Shown: positions 1 through 9,900 of the stretch, one piece after another | How the letters are laid out: the number at the start of each line of letters is the position of its first letter | Position numbering within the stretch: the first letter of the stretch is position 1 | Source of the DNA: Diplonema papillatum | Lineage: Eukaryota > Euglenozoa > Diplonemea > Diplonemida > Diplonemidae | Reading direction: 5' to 3' | NCBI GenBank assembly: GCA_030068145.1 | Contig: JAPJBO010000087.1 | Location: forward strand, 1 to 64,000 | Length of the DNA stretch: 64,000 bases | The notes under the pieces: model-generated | The model's input: only the letters and a program-made list of their open reading frames with translations | Database searches by the model: none | What the model was told of the DNA's origin: nothing | Program-made: the position numbers and the translations under genes

Positions 1-1493
1 GCCGGAATCCAGGTGATAGGGCTCGGCTGTGTAAACATTTCCAAACTGAGGGTGACGAACACCGGGCAGTGAGTCGGGATGTCGTATTGGTCTTTCTCAG
101 CGGTCTTTACCGCGACTAGTGCCGGTGCCGCCACTCGGTTGACAAAGCACATGTCGATGCGCGATCCGCCCTCTCCAGCCCAGCAGGTAGCTGGGGCGAC
201 GTGTGACCGTGCTCGCGCCATGACTTCCGCTGCATCAATCCATCCACCGAGTCCGCAGGCTGCCACGAGTGCTGGACTATCTGCAGTCTCGGTGTTGAAA
301 TCCCCCAAAATGACAACGGGAACTTGGCCCAGCCCCGCTGCCATCTCGAACACGTCGGATATGAGTTTTTCCCGCTGCCTCGTCGCCTCGGAATCTCTCC
401 CCACGTGCGCATATACCGAAATTACGTGCAGTGTTGAACGCGCATTTCCCGTCGCTACCACCGCGTGCGCGACTCGAGTGCTGCCGAAGAGATTCCGCTC
501 GAGCTCATTCGAGGGTTGGGCTACCGTCGCTACCATGTTGCTTTTCGTGGTGACTGCTGTCCCTCCCGGCACGCGCTGTCCAATTCCGCTCGTTCCTACG
601 ACAACCGGCACGTCCTCCCCCCAGTGGCACTTTACGCCATACGCCCCGAGGTAGAACTCGCTGGTTCTTTTCACTTCCGGGCCTGCCCGGGTTTCCTGTA
701 ACGCGATGATGTCCGCCGGCAGCGTTGCCACGCTGTGACATCTCGAGTTCAGCGAACCGAGGTTAGTCGTCGCAAGGGTTACCATCCCTCGGGATTTGTG
801 GCTCTCCCGTGGGACTCGCGCGACTGTTGTTGCTTCGAGCTGCTGCAACGGAATAGTCGACGTGCCCCCTTCCTCCGTCGCAATCCTCTGCAATACCCTG
901 TGCGGCAGAGCCAGCGCATCGTAATGCTCCGGCCGATACGTCAGGACGACGACACGGGTTGCCCTTGCCGCCCTTCCTTCGCACCTGAGCTGAGTCAAGT
1001 TCCGCGTCGACAGGACCCACACGCTTGCTTTTAACACCTCTGCAGCCGCTTGGAGGGTGTAGTGATCCCCATAGACCCCGTCAGCTGCAACCTCGAAGAG
1101 GTAGTCAGCAAAGGATTTTGGGGTTTCGGGAACAAAAGGCGTAGGCGGGTTAGTCCGGAGTTGTCGTGTGACTTTCTGTCGCAAGGCGGCAGCCGTAAGG
1201 TTCAGCCTGCCGCCGCGGATCAGTGCCTGATACTGACAGTTCCCGTCCTTTTCCACTGCCTCACGTCTTGCTCCGAAAACCGCGGCTGCCTTGTCTAGTA
1301 GCCGATCGCCGCTTTCCGCTGGCGTCGGCTCATTTGTGGCATCCGCAGCCCAAGAGCATCGTCCGCTTGAGTTGTTTGATCGGCGTTCGGCGCCCCGGGT
1401 TGCCCTGGCTTGATCGCTAGCTGATTGGTGATGATGATGGTGATGATGATGATGGTTGCTAGCGACTGGGCTTTCTCCGGGGCGCCCCGCGAC
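1..1493 (-). CDS. LINE ORF2 N-terminal part: OTU protease then AP endonuclease (partial, copy A)
   Basis: This frame continues directly from ORF1 past its TAG with no further stop and no ATG before the protease. A linker with a run of nine histidines leads into an OTU cysteine-protease domain ('EKDGNCQYQAL', and the histidine in 'PEHYDAL'). An AP-like endonuclease follows, with 'LATTNLGSLN', 'IIALQE', 'VVILGDFNTE' and 'GSRIDMCF'. It leaves the window inside the endonuclease at 'THCPVFVTL'. The domain order equals copy B (6924-12761). Expression is probably by read-through of the ORF1 stop. Read by eye across the minus strand. Confidence 0.75.
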
Positions 1494-2729
1494 CTAGCTC
1501 TCAAGCGGATTGTACCTATTCCCTTTCAGCATCCCTTTGATGGTCTGCTGCTTTCCGCCCTTGACTGCTTTCGCCTTCGGCTCGGCCTCACTCGCCTTCG
1601 GCTCGGCCTCCTTCGCCATCGGCTCGGCCTCGCCCGCCTTTGGCCCGGCCTCAGCTGCCCTGTTCGTGGCCTCATTTAGCCGCTTTAGCTGCTCTCCGAA
1701 CTCCTTATCGGCGGCTTCCTTCTTAGCCTTCGCCTCCGCCTTCTTCAGTTCCTTCTTGCTCGGGCTTGGCTGCGCTGGCTGGACCTGCGCTGCTGCTGCT
1801 GGTGAGGCCGTTGCTTGTGCGGCGGCAGGCGCCGCTCTTGGGGCCAGTGACTGGATCCGGGCACACGTCTCTGCTTCGAAGGCATCGAGCTTCCTCTCGA
1901 CCTCAGCCATCCATTGCATCTGGCGCACCATCGCCGCCTCTTCTCTCTGCGCTGCTATGCAGACCTGGGCATCCGCCCAGTTCTGCAGCCGCTTCTCGTA
2001 CTTGGCCTCCCAGGCGGCTCGGGCTTCGGCTTGCGCTCTCTCCCACACCTCCCGATGTCGCTGCTGCTGGTGCGCCCATGCCTGCCACGCCTGGGCAGTC
2101 TCGTCACCAGGGCGGGCCGCACCCTCGTCGTCCTGCATGGTCGCGTCGCCAGCCCCTTCGGCCTTCGGCTGCAACTCGCTCAGCAGAGCCCGTAGGCGTG
2201 CGGTCTGCTTCTTCCGGCCCTCTGTGTGCGCCTTCAGAGCCGCGCGCCACTCCCTCTCCGCTTCTTTCTTCCCGAATTCCGCCACGAACTCCGCCTTTGA
2301 GTACGTGCGGCCTTTTGGGGCGCTGTTGTCAGGGAGGCGCTGAGGCGGGTTTGCCGTGGTTAGGCGCTCGATCTGCTGCTCGAGGCTGCGCACCCTCTCT
2401 TGCCTCTGCTCTTCGCGTTGCCGCTTCTCCTGCTCCTCGAGGTCGACGATGTCGGCTTCTTCGTCGCCGACGCGCACCCTCTGCGCTGGTGGTGGTGTCG
2501 AGGCTTCGATTAGCGCCGCGCCGCGCCGCATCCTGACCCGTGCCCCCGTCCACCCAATCTGTTCGATGACAGATTCGTAGGCACCTACCTTGCCCTTCAA
2601 CCCGCTCAATTGCAGTGAGAACTGCTTGAACGTTGGCAGATGCACCACACGCACCGACGCGGACGTTTCGCTTCCCGAGCCAGCTGCTCCGGGACCCAGG
2701 GGGACCGCGTGGAGGTTGTCCGCGTTCAT
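1494..2729 (-). CDS. LINE ORF1 protein, coiled-coil (copy A)
   Basis: A 411-residue ORF starting with MNADNLHAVPLGPG. The N-terminal 100 or so residues (a block around 'GAYESVIEQIGWTGARVR') align with copy B. A long charged Gln/Glu/Arg/Ala-rich stretch in the middle is probably coiled coil, and the C-terminus is Lys-rich, ending 'KGNRYNPLES'. This is the usual position of a LINE ORF1 nucleic-acid chaperone, but I see no clear RRM or CCHC knuckle. It ends at TAG; the same frame stays open after the TAG. The ATG is chosen because it matches copy B's start at 5688. The function is inferred from position and composition only. Confidence 0.8.
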   Translation of the reverse strand: MNADNLHAVPLGPGAAGSGSETSASVRVVHLPTFKQFSLQLSGLKGKVGAYESVIEQIGWTGARVRMRRGAALIEASTPPPAQRVRVGDEEADIVDLEEQEKRQREEQRQERVRSLEQQIERLTTANPPQRLPDNSAPKGRTYSKAEFVAEFGKKEAEREWRAALKAHTEGRKKQTARLRALLSELQPKAEGAGDATMQDDEGAARPGDETAQAWQAWAHQQQRHREVWERAQAEARAAWEAKYEKRLQNWADAQVCIAAQREEAAMVRQMQWMAEVERKLDAFEAETCARIQSLAPRAAPAAAQATASPAAAAQVQPAQPSPSKKELKKAEAKAKKEAADKEFGEQLKRLNEATNRAAEAGPKAGEAEPMAKEAEPKASEAEPKAKAVKGGKQQTIKGMLKGNRYNPLES

Positions 2730-2768
2730 CTTAGTCAATAGAGTGTGTGCTATGTGGTTTTTCCCCCC

Positions 2769-2790
2769 TGTGTGTGTGTGTGTGTGTGTA
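2769..2790. repeat. (TG)n microsatellite at 5' junction of LINE copy A
   Basis: A short TG run ((CA)n on the element's strand) directly abutting the 5' end of copy A. It is the counterpart of the 285-bp (CA)n before copy B. Confidence 0.9.
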
Positions 2791-3125
2791 TGAGTGTGAT
2801 CTTGATCAAAGTAACACCAAGGCAGCCCTGACAACGCGAACGTAAACGTTCAGCTAAACATGCATTGTGAGGGAACTGAACCACCCGAGCGTAGGACCCT
2901 CACAATCAATTGCCACCTCGTCCGGGACTTGCGTTCAGGGAAGTGCCGCCAACGAAATACTTTTCGATTTCTTGTTTCTCCTGCGACTCTGCGCGGTGTA
3001 CGTTCTTGTTTGCCGGGAACCGGGTTTGAAACTGGGAAACCGGCCCCGGTCCTCATCTCTGTTCCTTTTCTCATGGAACAACGGAGAGCGGCGGTCCTAT
3101 TTTGTTTCGTTCAATTACACGGCGG

Positions 3126-3285
3126 AGTCCAGCCTCAGAAGCTGGAGCTAGGAGCTGGAGTTAAGAAGCGGGTGTCACAGCCGCTCGTCGGTTGCGCACT
3201 TCCACACGTTTTGGTTGCAGCACACCCTCTTTTCGGTTGTGACTCGGGCAACTCTGCAGCTCCAGCTTCTGAGGCTGGGCTCCAC
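3126..3285. repeat. Foldback, 27-bp inverted arms
   Basis: The arm around CAGCCTCAGAAGCTGGAGCT (3126-3152) returns as its reverse complement at 3259-3285, with about 106 bp between. This is a small foldback or MITE remnant. Confidence 0.75.
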
Positions 3286-3594
3286 AGCGTACGACTTCTG
3301 CAATTCGTGAGCAGCTCAGTGCTGAAAACTCCGAAGAATAGCCCGACCAACGGGCGCAGACGCAGAAAGCTGACGAAGGCTACGCCCCGCGCACCAGATA
3401 CAGGGGTGTTATCGACGGAAAGGAGAAGGAGAAAACGGGCTTATCGACCCGCTCCTGGTATTCATCCAATGCATTCGAATCGTGAGAAGGTCGAACCCCC
3501 CACCATCCCCGCAAGTGCTCGAATTCTGCCGACGCAATGACAGGCGACGACGTATTTCTTTCATGAATATGCTTCTGCTTTAGCCCGTCTGGCA

Positions 3595-3690
3595 CAAAAG
3601 CAACGAAGAGGAAACTGCGCTGCAGCCCACACGAAACACAGGTATTCCCGTGGTTCAGTGCCGGACGTTAGTGTTCAACAGGAAAAGGGC
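3595..3690 (+). repeat. Dispersed repeat R1 (diverged copy)
   Basis: Shares 'GCAGCCCACACGAAACACAG' and the following 'GTTCAACA' end with the R1 copies at 15656, 30207, 35134, 51950 and 53304. All R1 copies in the window have the same orientation. Confidence 0.6.
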
Positions 3691-4552
3691 CAACTTAGCT
3701 CATTTGCAGGTCGGTTTGGGGCTAAGCTACCGTAGCCTGCCCGGGGACTGGGAGAAAGTCGGCGTCAAGGTGGCTGCGACGGTATTCTGTCGTGAAGCAT
3801 ACACTGCTTCTCGCATTGCTTGGCGGGCACCTTGCTTTCCCGTCGACCCCTCAGTCTTAGGGGTTTCGTGAATTACATCACCGATGGGTTGGATCTCGAC
3901 CTGCACTACATGGTTTCGCCTTCGATGATCGAGGGTTGCGTTGCTTCCCCCCCCCGTCGAAATAAGAACTGGGCGGCCCTCCCCGGTACTGAACCCTCCG
4001 GGATATTTCTGTTGTTAGATTCGAGCTTCTTGCAAGGATTGGACGGTTCCCGACCTTTAAAACCTCGCCTGGCTTCATGCTTGATGTCTCCTCGCCGAAT
4101 GGCCGTCGGCAGCGTGTTGTGTTGTAACCAGCTTTCGAGCCAACTCGACCGGCCGGTGGTTGTTCGCCCTCTGTCCGCACCGAACAGCGCCAGACGGTTG
4201 ATTTGGATGAGGCGACGTGTTGCAGTTTACTGCGACTTCTTTCTCCGCGTAATCTTTTTTTCTTCGTTTCTTGGTTCGCCTCGCATCTTACCTCGCAGGG
4301 CCTCCTGCGTGTCAACACGGCTCTTCTTTTTGCAAAACAACTAGACCTCCACCAAACGAGGGCGCCCTGTTTACCACAGCAAATGGCGCGTCGAATCTTA
4401 GCCGAGCCCACCTTCTGCGCAAAAAGTCCTGTTCGGCGCACAAGCAAACACGATAGCCTCCTCTCCCTTTTCCACACTTCCTTTACCGGCCGGGCTCCTT
4501 CTTTTTCCCTCTTGGTTGCACAATTGTGCGAAGAAAAGCCTGCTGCGCAGAA

Positions 4553-4610
4553 GCCAACTTCACGTGTTTCGGCGGTACTGCGGGGCCACGGCCCTACGGG
4601 TCAGGGACAG
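4553..4610 (+). repeat. Dispersed repeat R3 fragment
   Basis: Matches the start of R3 at 42120 (TTCACGTG..TCGG.GGTACTGC then CCACGG.CCTACGGGTCA), then breaks into the 18S-derived segment. Confidence 0.6.
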
Positions 4611-4639
4611 GGACAGCAGCTGGGAATCGCAAGCCGCTT

Positions 4640-4910
4640 CGAGGCGACTGGGCGGATTGTGTGGATTCAGCGTGTGGCCGCGCTGGAAGGCGAGCTCTCG
4701 TCGAAGCGCGTCGAGGCCATTTCTCTTCGCTGCCTCAGCAGCGGTGCTATTGGGCAGTTTGCGTACCTGCTGCCATCCTTAGATGTGGTAGCCGTTTCTC
4801 AGGCCCCCTCTCCGGAATCGAACCCTAATTTCCCGTTACCCGTTACAGCCACGGTAGTCCACTACACTACCGTCAAAAGCTGATAGGGCAGCAGCTCTTG
4901 CGGGCTTGCA
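4640..4910 (-). pseudogene. 18S rRNA fragment (dispersed pseudogene)
   Basis: On the minus strand the segment reads as small-subunit rRNA from the 'CCCTATCAGCTTTTGA' region through 'AGGGTTCGATTCCGGAGAG', 'CTGAGAAACGGCTACCACAT' and 'GGCAGCAGG.ACGCAAACTG' to 'GAGGCAGCGAAGAGAAATGG'. These are universally conserved 18S words from the first third of the gene; the last one resembles the kinetoplastid/diplonemid version. Neither the 5' start nor the remaining two thirds follow, and the segment abuts an R3 repeat. It is therefore a fragment, not an rDNA unit. The flank 4910-5350 (minus sense upstream) may be variable-region sequence but is not recognisable. Confidence 0.8.
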
Positions 4911-5356
4911 CCGACTTGAAGTCGTGTGCTATCACTCGATTGAGCGCTTCGCTCCGGGGCGGACGCAACGTCACGAATCCGTTCGTCGAGACCCGCGAGG
5001 AGTGGGCTGCCGGCATCCAACCTGAGCGACACTACGAGGCGACCTGGAAGGACACAGCAGAGTGGAAGGGGAGAAGATAGAAGAGCCCACAGTCGGCGAT
5101 CTCGCCCACCAACGAGGCGAAATGTCAACGTACACGACCCTGAGGTGTACGAACCATGGTGCCCCACGCTGTTCCGTACGTACGAGGAACGTCTGCCCGG
5201 ATTCCAGCAACACGTCAATCACGAAGGAAGCCCAAGCCAAATGAGGCCACCACTTCTCCCGCGTACCACGAGCCCGACAGGCACCTCAGCAGTAACGTGA
5301 ACGCGTTGTGTAGATGGAGCTATATTCCGCTCAGGGGTTACCCATTACCGAGCTTC

Positions 5357-5645
<289 letters not shown>

Positions 5646-5687
5646 GGGGAAAACCATAACGCACTCAACACATACTCAAACGGTAAA

Positions 5688-6923
5688 ATGACTACGAACA
5701 ACCTCCACGCGGTCCCCCTGGGGCCCGAGGGAATACCCTCGGGCAGCGAAAGGTTCGAAGCCGAAGTGCGTGTGGTGCACCTACCCGAAACCCGTGCATA
5801 CACTCTGCGTCTTGAGACGTTGAAGGGGCGGGTAGGTGCGTACGAGCGCCTGGTCGAGCAGCTTGGGTGGGCTGGGGCCAGAGTGCGGATCAAGAAGGGA
5901 GTCGCGCACATCGAGGCGACGGAGCCACCACCAGTTGCCAAGGTGCGCGTTGGCGAGGAGGAAGGCGAAATCGTCGACGTCGAGGCGCGCGACCGGGCCC
6001 GGCAAGAGGCGCACCGACAGGAGCGCATCCAGCGAACCCGCCAAGAGGTGGACAGCCTCGCCGCTGCAGGACCACCGAAACGCCTGCCGGACAACGGGGC
6101 CCCCAGGGGACCCACGTACTCCAAGCCCGAGTTCCTCGCCGAGTTCGGGAAGAAGAAGGGGGAAGACGAGTGGCGCTGGGCGCTCAAAGCGCATGAAGAA
6201 GTGCGGAAGAGGCAGCTGACGAGACTGCGGGAGCAGCTGAAGGAGCTGTCCCCGACGGACGACGCGGAGATGCGAGAAGAGAGGCGCGAGCAGGGGAACC
6301 AGGACGAGACGGCAGCGGCCTGGGAAGCCTGGGCGCAGCAGCAGAGCAGGCAGCGAGAGGCCTGGCAGAAGGAGCGAACTGCCGCGCGAGAGGCTTGGGA
6401 GGGCGCGTTCGAAAAGCGCTTCCGAAGCTGGGCTGACGCCCAGACGCAGATAGCCACCAAGCGCGAAGACAACGCCTACATGCGCCAGATAGGGTGGATG
6501 GCGGAGACGGAGCAGAAGCTGGACCGTATTACGCAGGAGATGTGCGCCAGAATCGACTCAGCGCTTGGGAGAATTGCACAGGTCGCACAGCAATCTGCCG
6601 CCGCAGGCGTGCCCGCGCGGACAGACGAGCCCGTACCTGCAATCCAACCGACTCCACCCCCTGCCGAGCCGCCGGTACCTTTAGCCGAAAACGCCGCGCA
6701 GGAGCCCCTCCCGGCCCAGCCCCTCACCACAGCTTCCAAGAAAGGGAAGAAAGCTAAGAAGGAGGCTGACGAAAAGGAGCTGGCCGAGCAGTTGAAGCAG
6801 CTCAACGAAGCTACAAAGAGACCGGTCGCCGGAAAGGCGAAGGGCGGGAAAGGCGGGGGTAAGCAGCAGCTCCTGACTGACATGGTGTCAACCAACCGCT
6901 ACAGCCCCATCGATAAAAAGTAG
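5688..6923 (+). CDS. LINE ORF1 protein, coiled-coil (copy B)
   Basis: 411 residues, starting MTTNNLHAVPLGPEG. A conserved N-terminal block (about residues 20-90, 'GAYERLVEQLGWAGARVR') is followed by a long Glu/Arg/Gln/Trp-rich helical region with several 'EAW' repeats, a Pro-rich stretch and a Lys-rich tail ending 'NRYSPIDKK'. The same length and blocks occur in copy A. It is likely an RNA-binding, multimerising ORF1 protein; no knuckle or RRM is visible. It stops at TAG with ORF2 following in the same frame. Confidence 0.85.
   Translation: MTTNNLHAVPLGPEGIPSGSERFEAEVRVVHLPETRAYTLRLETLKGRVGAYERLVEQLGWAGARVRIKKGVAHIEATEPPPVAKVRVGEEEGEIVDVEARDRARQEAHRQERIQRTRQEVDSLAAAGPPKRLPDNGAPRGPTYSKPEFLAEFGKKKGEDEWRWALKAHEEVRKRQLTRLREQLKELSPTDDAEMREERREQGNQDETAAAWEAWAQQQSRQREAWQKERTAAREAWEGAFEKRFRSWADAQTQIATKREDNAYMRQIGWMAETEQKLDRITQEMCARIDSALGRIAQVAQQSAAAGVPARTDEPVPAIQPTPPPAEPPVPLAENAAQEPLPAQPLTTASKKGKKAKKEADEKELAEQLKQLNEATKRPVAGKAKGGKGGGKQQLLTDMVSTNRYSPIDKK
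6921..6923 (+). other. Single in-frame TAG between ORF1 and ORF2 (candidate read-through stop)
   Basis: The codons run AAA AAG TAG GGG GCT GGG, and every codon from here to the OTU domain is sense. Copy A has AGC TAG GTC GCG in the same place, again with no other stop. The first in-frame ATG of ORF2 lies near 7863, after the OTU domain and inside the endonuclease. Host genes in this window end in TAG too, so TAG is not simply reassigned. Confidence 0.7.
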
Positions 6924-9900
6924 GGGGCTGGGCGTGCCGGACAAGAACTGACACCAAGCAAGGAAAACGTGTCAACTGGCGCTGTCCGGTGCGCCAACCC
7001 TACTACTGGCAAGCGAAATCGACGAGGGGAGGAAGTCAAGAGTGTAAACCAGTCAACCGCCGTGAATCAACCGACGCCAGCTGAAAGCGGCGACACGGAA
7101 CTCGACAGGGCGGCTGCGATCTTGCGCGCGAAGCGGATACCGGTTGAGAAAGATGGTAACTGCCAATTTGCCGCGCTGCTGCGAAGTAGTAAGCTGAGTC
7201 TTTCGGCTACTTCCCTAAGGCAGAAGGTAACCTGGCAGCTGCGACACCACCCGCCTTCGGCGTTCCTCCCTACTGATTCGTCTCTATCTGAGTATCTTTC
7301 CACCGTAGCGCGGGACGGACACTACGGTGACCACCTCACGTTGCAAGCCGCAGCAGAAGTGCTGAAGGCAACTGTGTGGGTACTATCAACAACGAATTTG
7401 GCGCACCTCAGGTGCGAAGGAAGAGCTGGTAATTCGTCACGCATCATCACCGTGACGTACCGGCCGCAGCACTATGACGCGTTGCACGTACCGCATGAAA
7501 CTCTGCAGCTGCTGTCGACCCTCGGCCCCGAGGTGTCACAGCTTCCCCTGAGTGAGATAGCAGCAGACAGTAAACCCAGACTCTCAGCCCGGAATACGAT
7601 AGCGCCCCCTGGTCGCACGATAGTGCTAGCAACGGCAAACGTGGGTTCCATAAATGCGAGAAGTCGGACAGTGGCGACCCTCCCGGCGGACATCGTCGCT
7701 CTGCAAGAGACCAGGGCGGGCCCAGAGACAAAAAGGACATGCGGGCTGTTTCTTGCGGCATACGGATGGGACTGTCACTGGGGCGAAGACGTGCCTGTTG
7801 TTGTGGGTGCGAACGGTATAGGACAACGGGTGCCAGGAGGCGCAGCTGTCGCCACCCGCGGCATGGTGGCTAGTGTCTCCCAGCCCACAACAGAGTTGGA
7901 GAGAGAGTTGGCGAGGAGTACACGAGTCGCGCACGCGGTGGTGGCAACGGGAAATGCGCGTATGGTGCTGCACGTGATATCGGTGTATGCACCCGTAGGC
8001 AGGGAGGCGGCGGTGGTACGGGATCGGGAGAAGCTCATTGCAGATGTTTTCGAAATGGCGGCAGGACTCGGGCAGGTACCGATAGCTGTCATGGGTGACT
8101 TCAACACGCCGGCAGAGGAAAGCATGTCCCTGACCACAGCCTGCCAAAGTGGATGGGTCGATGCGGCGTCAGCGGCTGCGCGAGCGGGGTCACAGGACGC
8201 ACCGCCCACCTGCTGGGCGGCGGCGGCGGGCTCCCGAATAGACATGTGCTTCCTGAACGCAGTAGCAGCACAGACCGTGGTGACCGTCCAAACCGCGAAA
8301 GCGGGAGAGTATGACATACCGACCCACTGCCCAATCTTTGTCACACTCAACATACCGGCTTTCACGCCGCCCAAACGCAACCACCGGATACCCGCCCCTT
8401 TCCCGAGGAGAGTGCCAGTGCAGACGCAGGAGCAGAAGCAGAGCATGCTAGCGTCGGCCTTGCGTCGAAAGCGAACGGAAAGTGGGGCGGACGGGGCGTT
8501 GAGGAATGCGTCTGAAGTGGCGGAGGCGTACCTGATTGATTTGCACCGAGAGAACCTCGAACCAGGGTCGACTGCTTACCGGGGTAGAGCCGGCGGCTAC
8601 CGCACACGGGAGGCGCACGCATCTGCGAGGCAGGCATGCACGACGCGAGGAGCTATGAATTGGTCCACGAAGCAACGCGATAGAGTTCTTGGAATGCTAC
8701 GCTCAGTGGTCGCGGAGGCAAGGCAGAGGCTCGGTAGCGGACAAGTGGGTGCGATGACGGTAGCAGAACGCAACGCACGAAACGCGTTGCGGAGAAGAAA
8801 TGTGGAAGAGTTCTTACCGCAGCTCACGCACTTCGGAAGCAGCGATGAGTTGCAGGAACTCGTGGCGGCGGTAGAGAGGCTGGAAGGATCCCAACGTGAA
8901 GCGATTGCCGCGCTGAAGACGCAGCGCTCACGCCTCTGGAAGGATCGAATGCAGAAGGCTTGGAGTGGCCCAGAAAAAGGCGATATATATCGGTTTCTAG
9001 CTGGACAGCAAGGGATCCCAACGGCATTTCTGCGACGACAGGATGGCACCTTAACCGCGTGCCCGACGGAGATCGATGAGATGCTGAGAGGGCCCGGCGC
9101 CTGGGGAGGTATATTTCAAAAGTATGCGGACCAACCGGAGCCAGAGTGGGAGGCATTCAAGTCGCAGTACGCACGGTATCTACCCGCGCCGCATGCGATG
9201 GAATGCGAGCCCATCAGTGCTGCTGATGTGGACGCGGCACTCAAGAAGATGAAAAAGACATCGTCCCCCGGACTACATGGATGGCGCGTGCACGAGCTAC
9301 GACAACTCCCCTCGGAAATCCTACAACTCATGGCAGATGCCATGAACGCAGTGGAAAGCGAGGGACGATGGCCGGAACAGCTAATGCATGCGATCATTCA
9401 CCTGCTTCCGAAGCCCGAAAGCAACGGGGACCCCTTGTCGCAACGACCGATTTCGATAACGCCTGTCCTGTACCGGATATGGGCAGCCGTAAGGGCGAAG
9501 GCAGCACTCGCGTGGATGGACGAGATTGCGCCGAGCGGCCTGCATGGATGTCGGAAGGAACATGGAACAGACGACCTGGTATGGCACTTGGCAGCGCTTA
9601 TCGAAGAGGCGCACCTAACGGGAGAGCCACTCTTTGGCCTAGCGCTGGACTTCCAAAAGTGCTTTGACTCGGTACCGATCGAAGTAGCCTTTAAGCTGGC
9701 CGAGGAGCTGGGGTTTAACGAGGTTGTACTGCGGACTCTGAGGGCAGCCTACACCAACATGCGGCGTCACTTCCGGGTGGGAGCAACGGTTGGAGAAGGC
9801 TTCGTGCCTACGAACGGGATAATGCAGGGATGCCCGCTGAGTGTCATTCTCATTAACGTCATCATCAGTGTCTGGATGCGACACGTAGCGGACATCGAAG

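Larger units (their letters stand above)
1..2768 (-). mobile_element. OTU-LINE copy A (5' part, runs off left edge)
   Basis: This is a non-LTR retrotransposon read on the minus strand. Its 5' end is sharp: a (CA)n tract (minus sense) meets GGGGGGAAAAACC at 2768, the same junction as copy B at 5644. ORF1 (2729-1494) has exactly the length of copy B's ORF1, and ORF2 follows in the same frame to the window edge. The copy is clearly diverged from copy B at protein level but colinear with it, so the two are separate insertions. The RT and everything downstream lie outside the window. Confidence 0.9.
2791..4550. other. Gene-poor stretch with repeat remnants
   Basis: No protein family could be recognised in any frame. 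The stretch holds one foldback (3126-3285) and one R1 repeat fragment (3595-3690). The longest frames are not supported by composition or homology. Confidence 0.5.

Noticed and set aside
1510-2536. Long + strand frames opposite LINE ORF1 copy A
   Set aside because: Shadows of the GC-rich minus-strand ORF1.
4801-4875. tRNA-like GGTTCGATTCC box on the minus strand
   Set aside because: The B-box-like word is part of the conserved 18S segment; no cloverleaf can be drawn.
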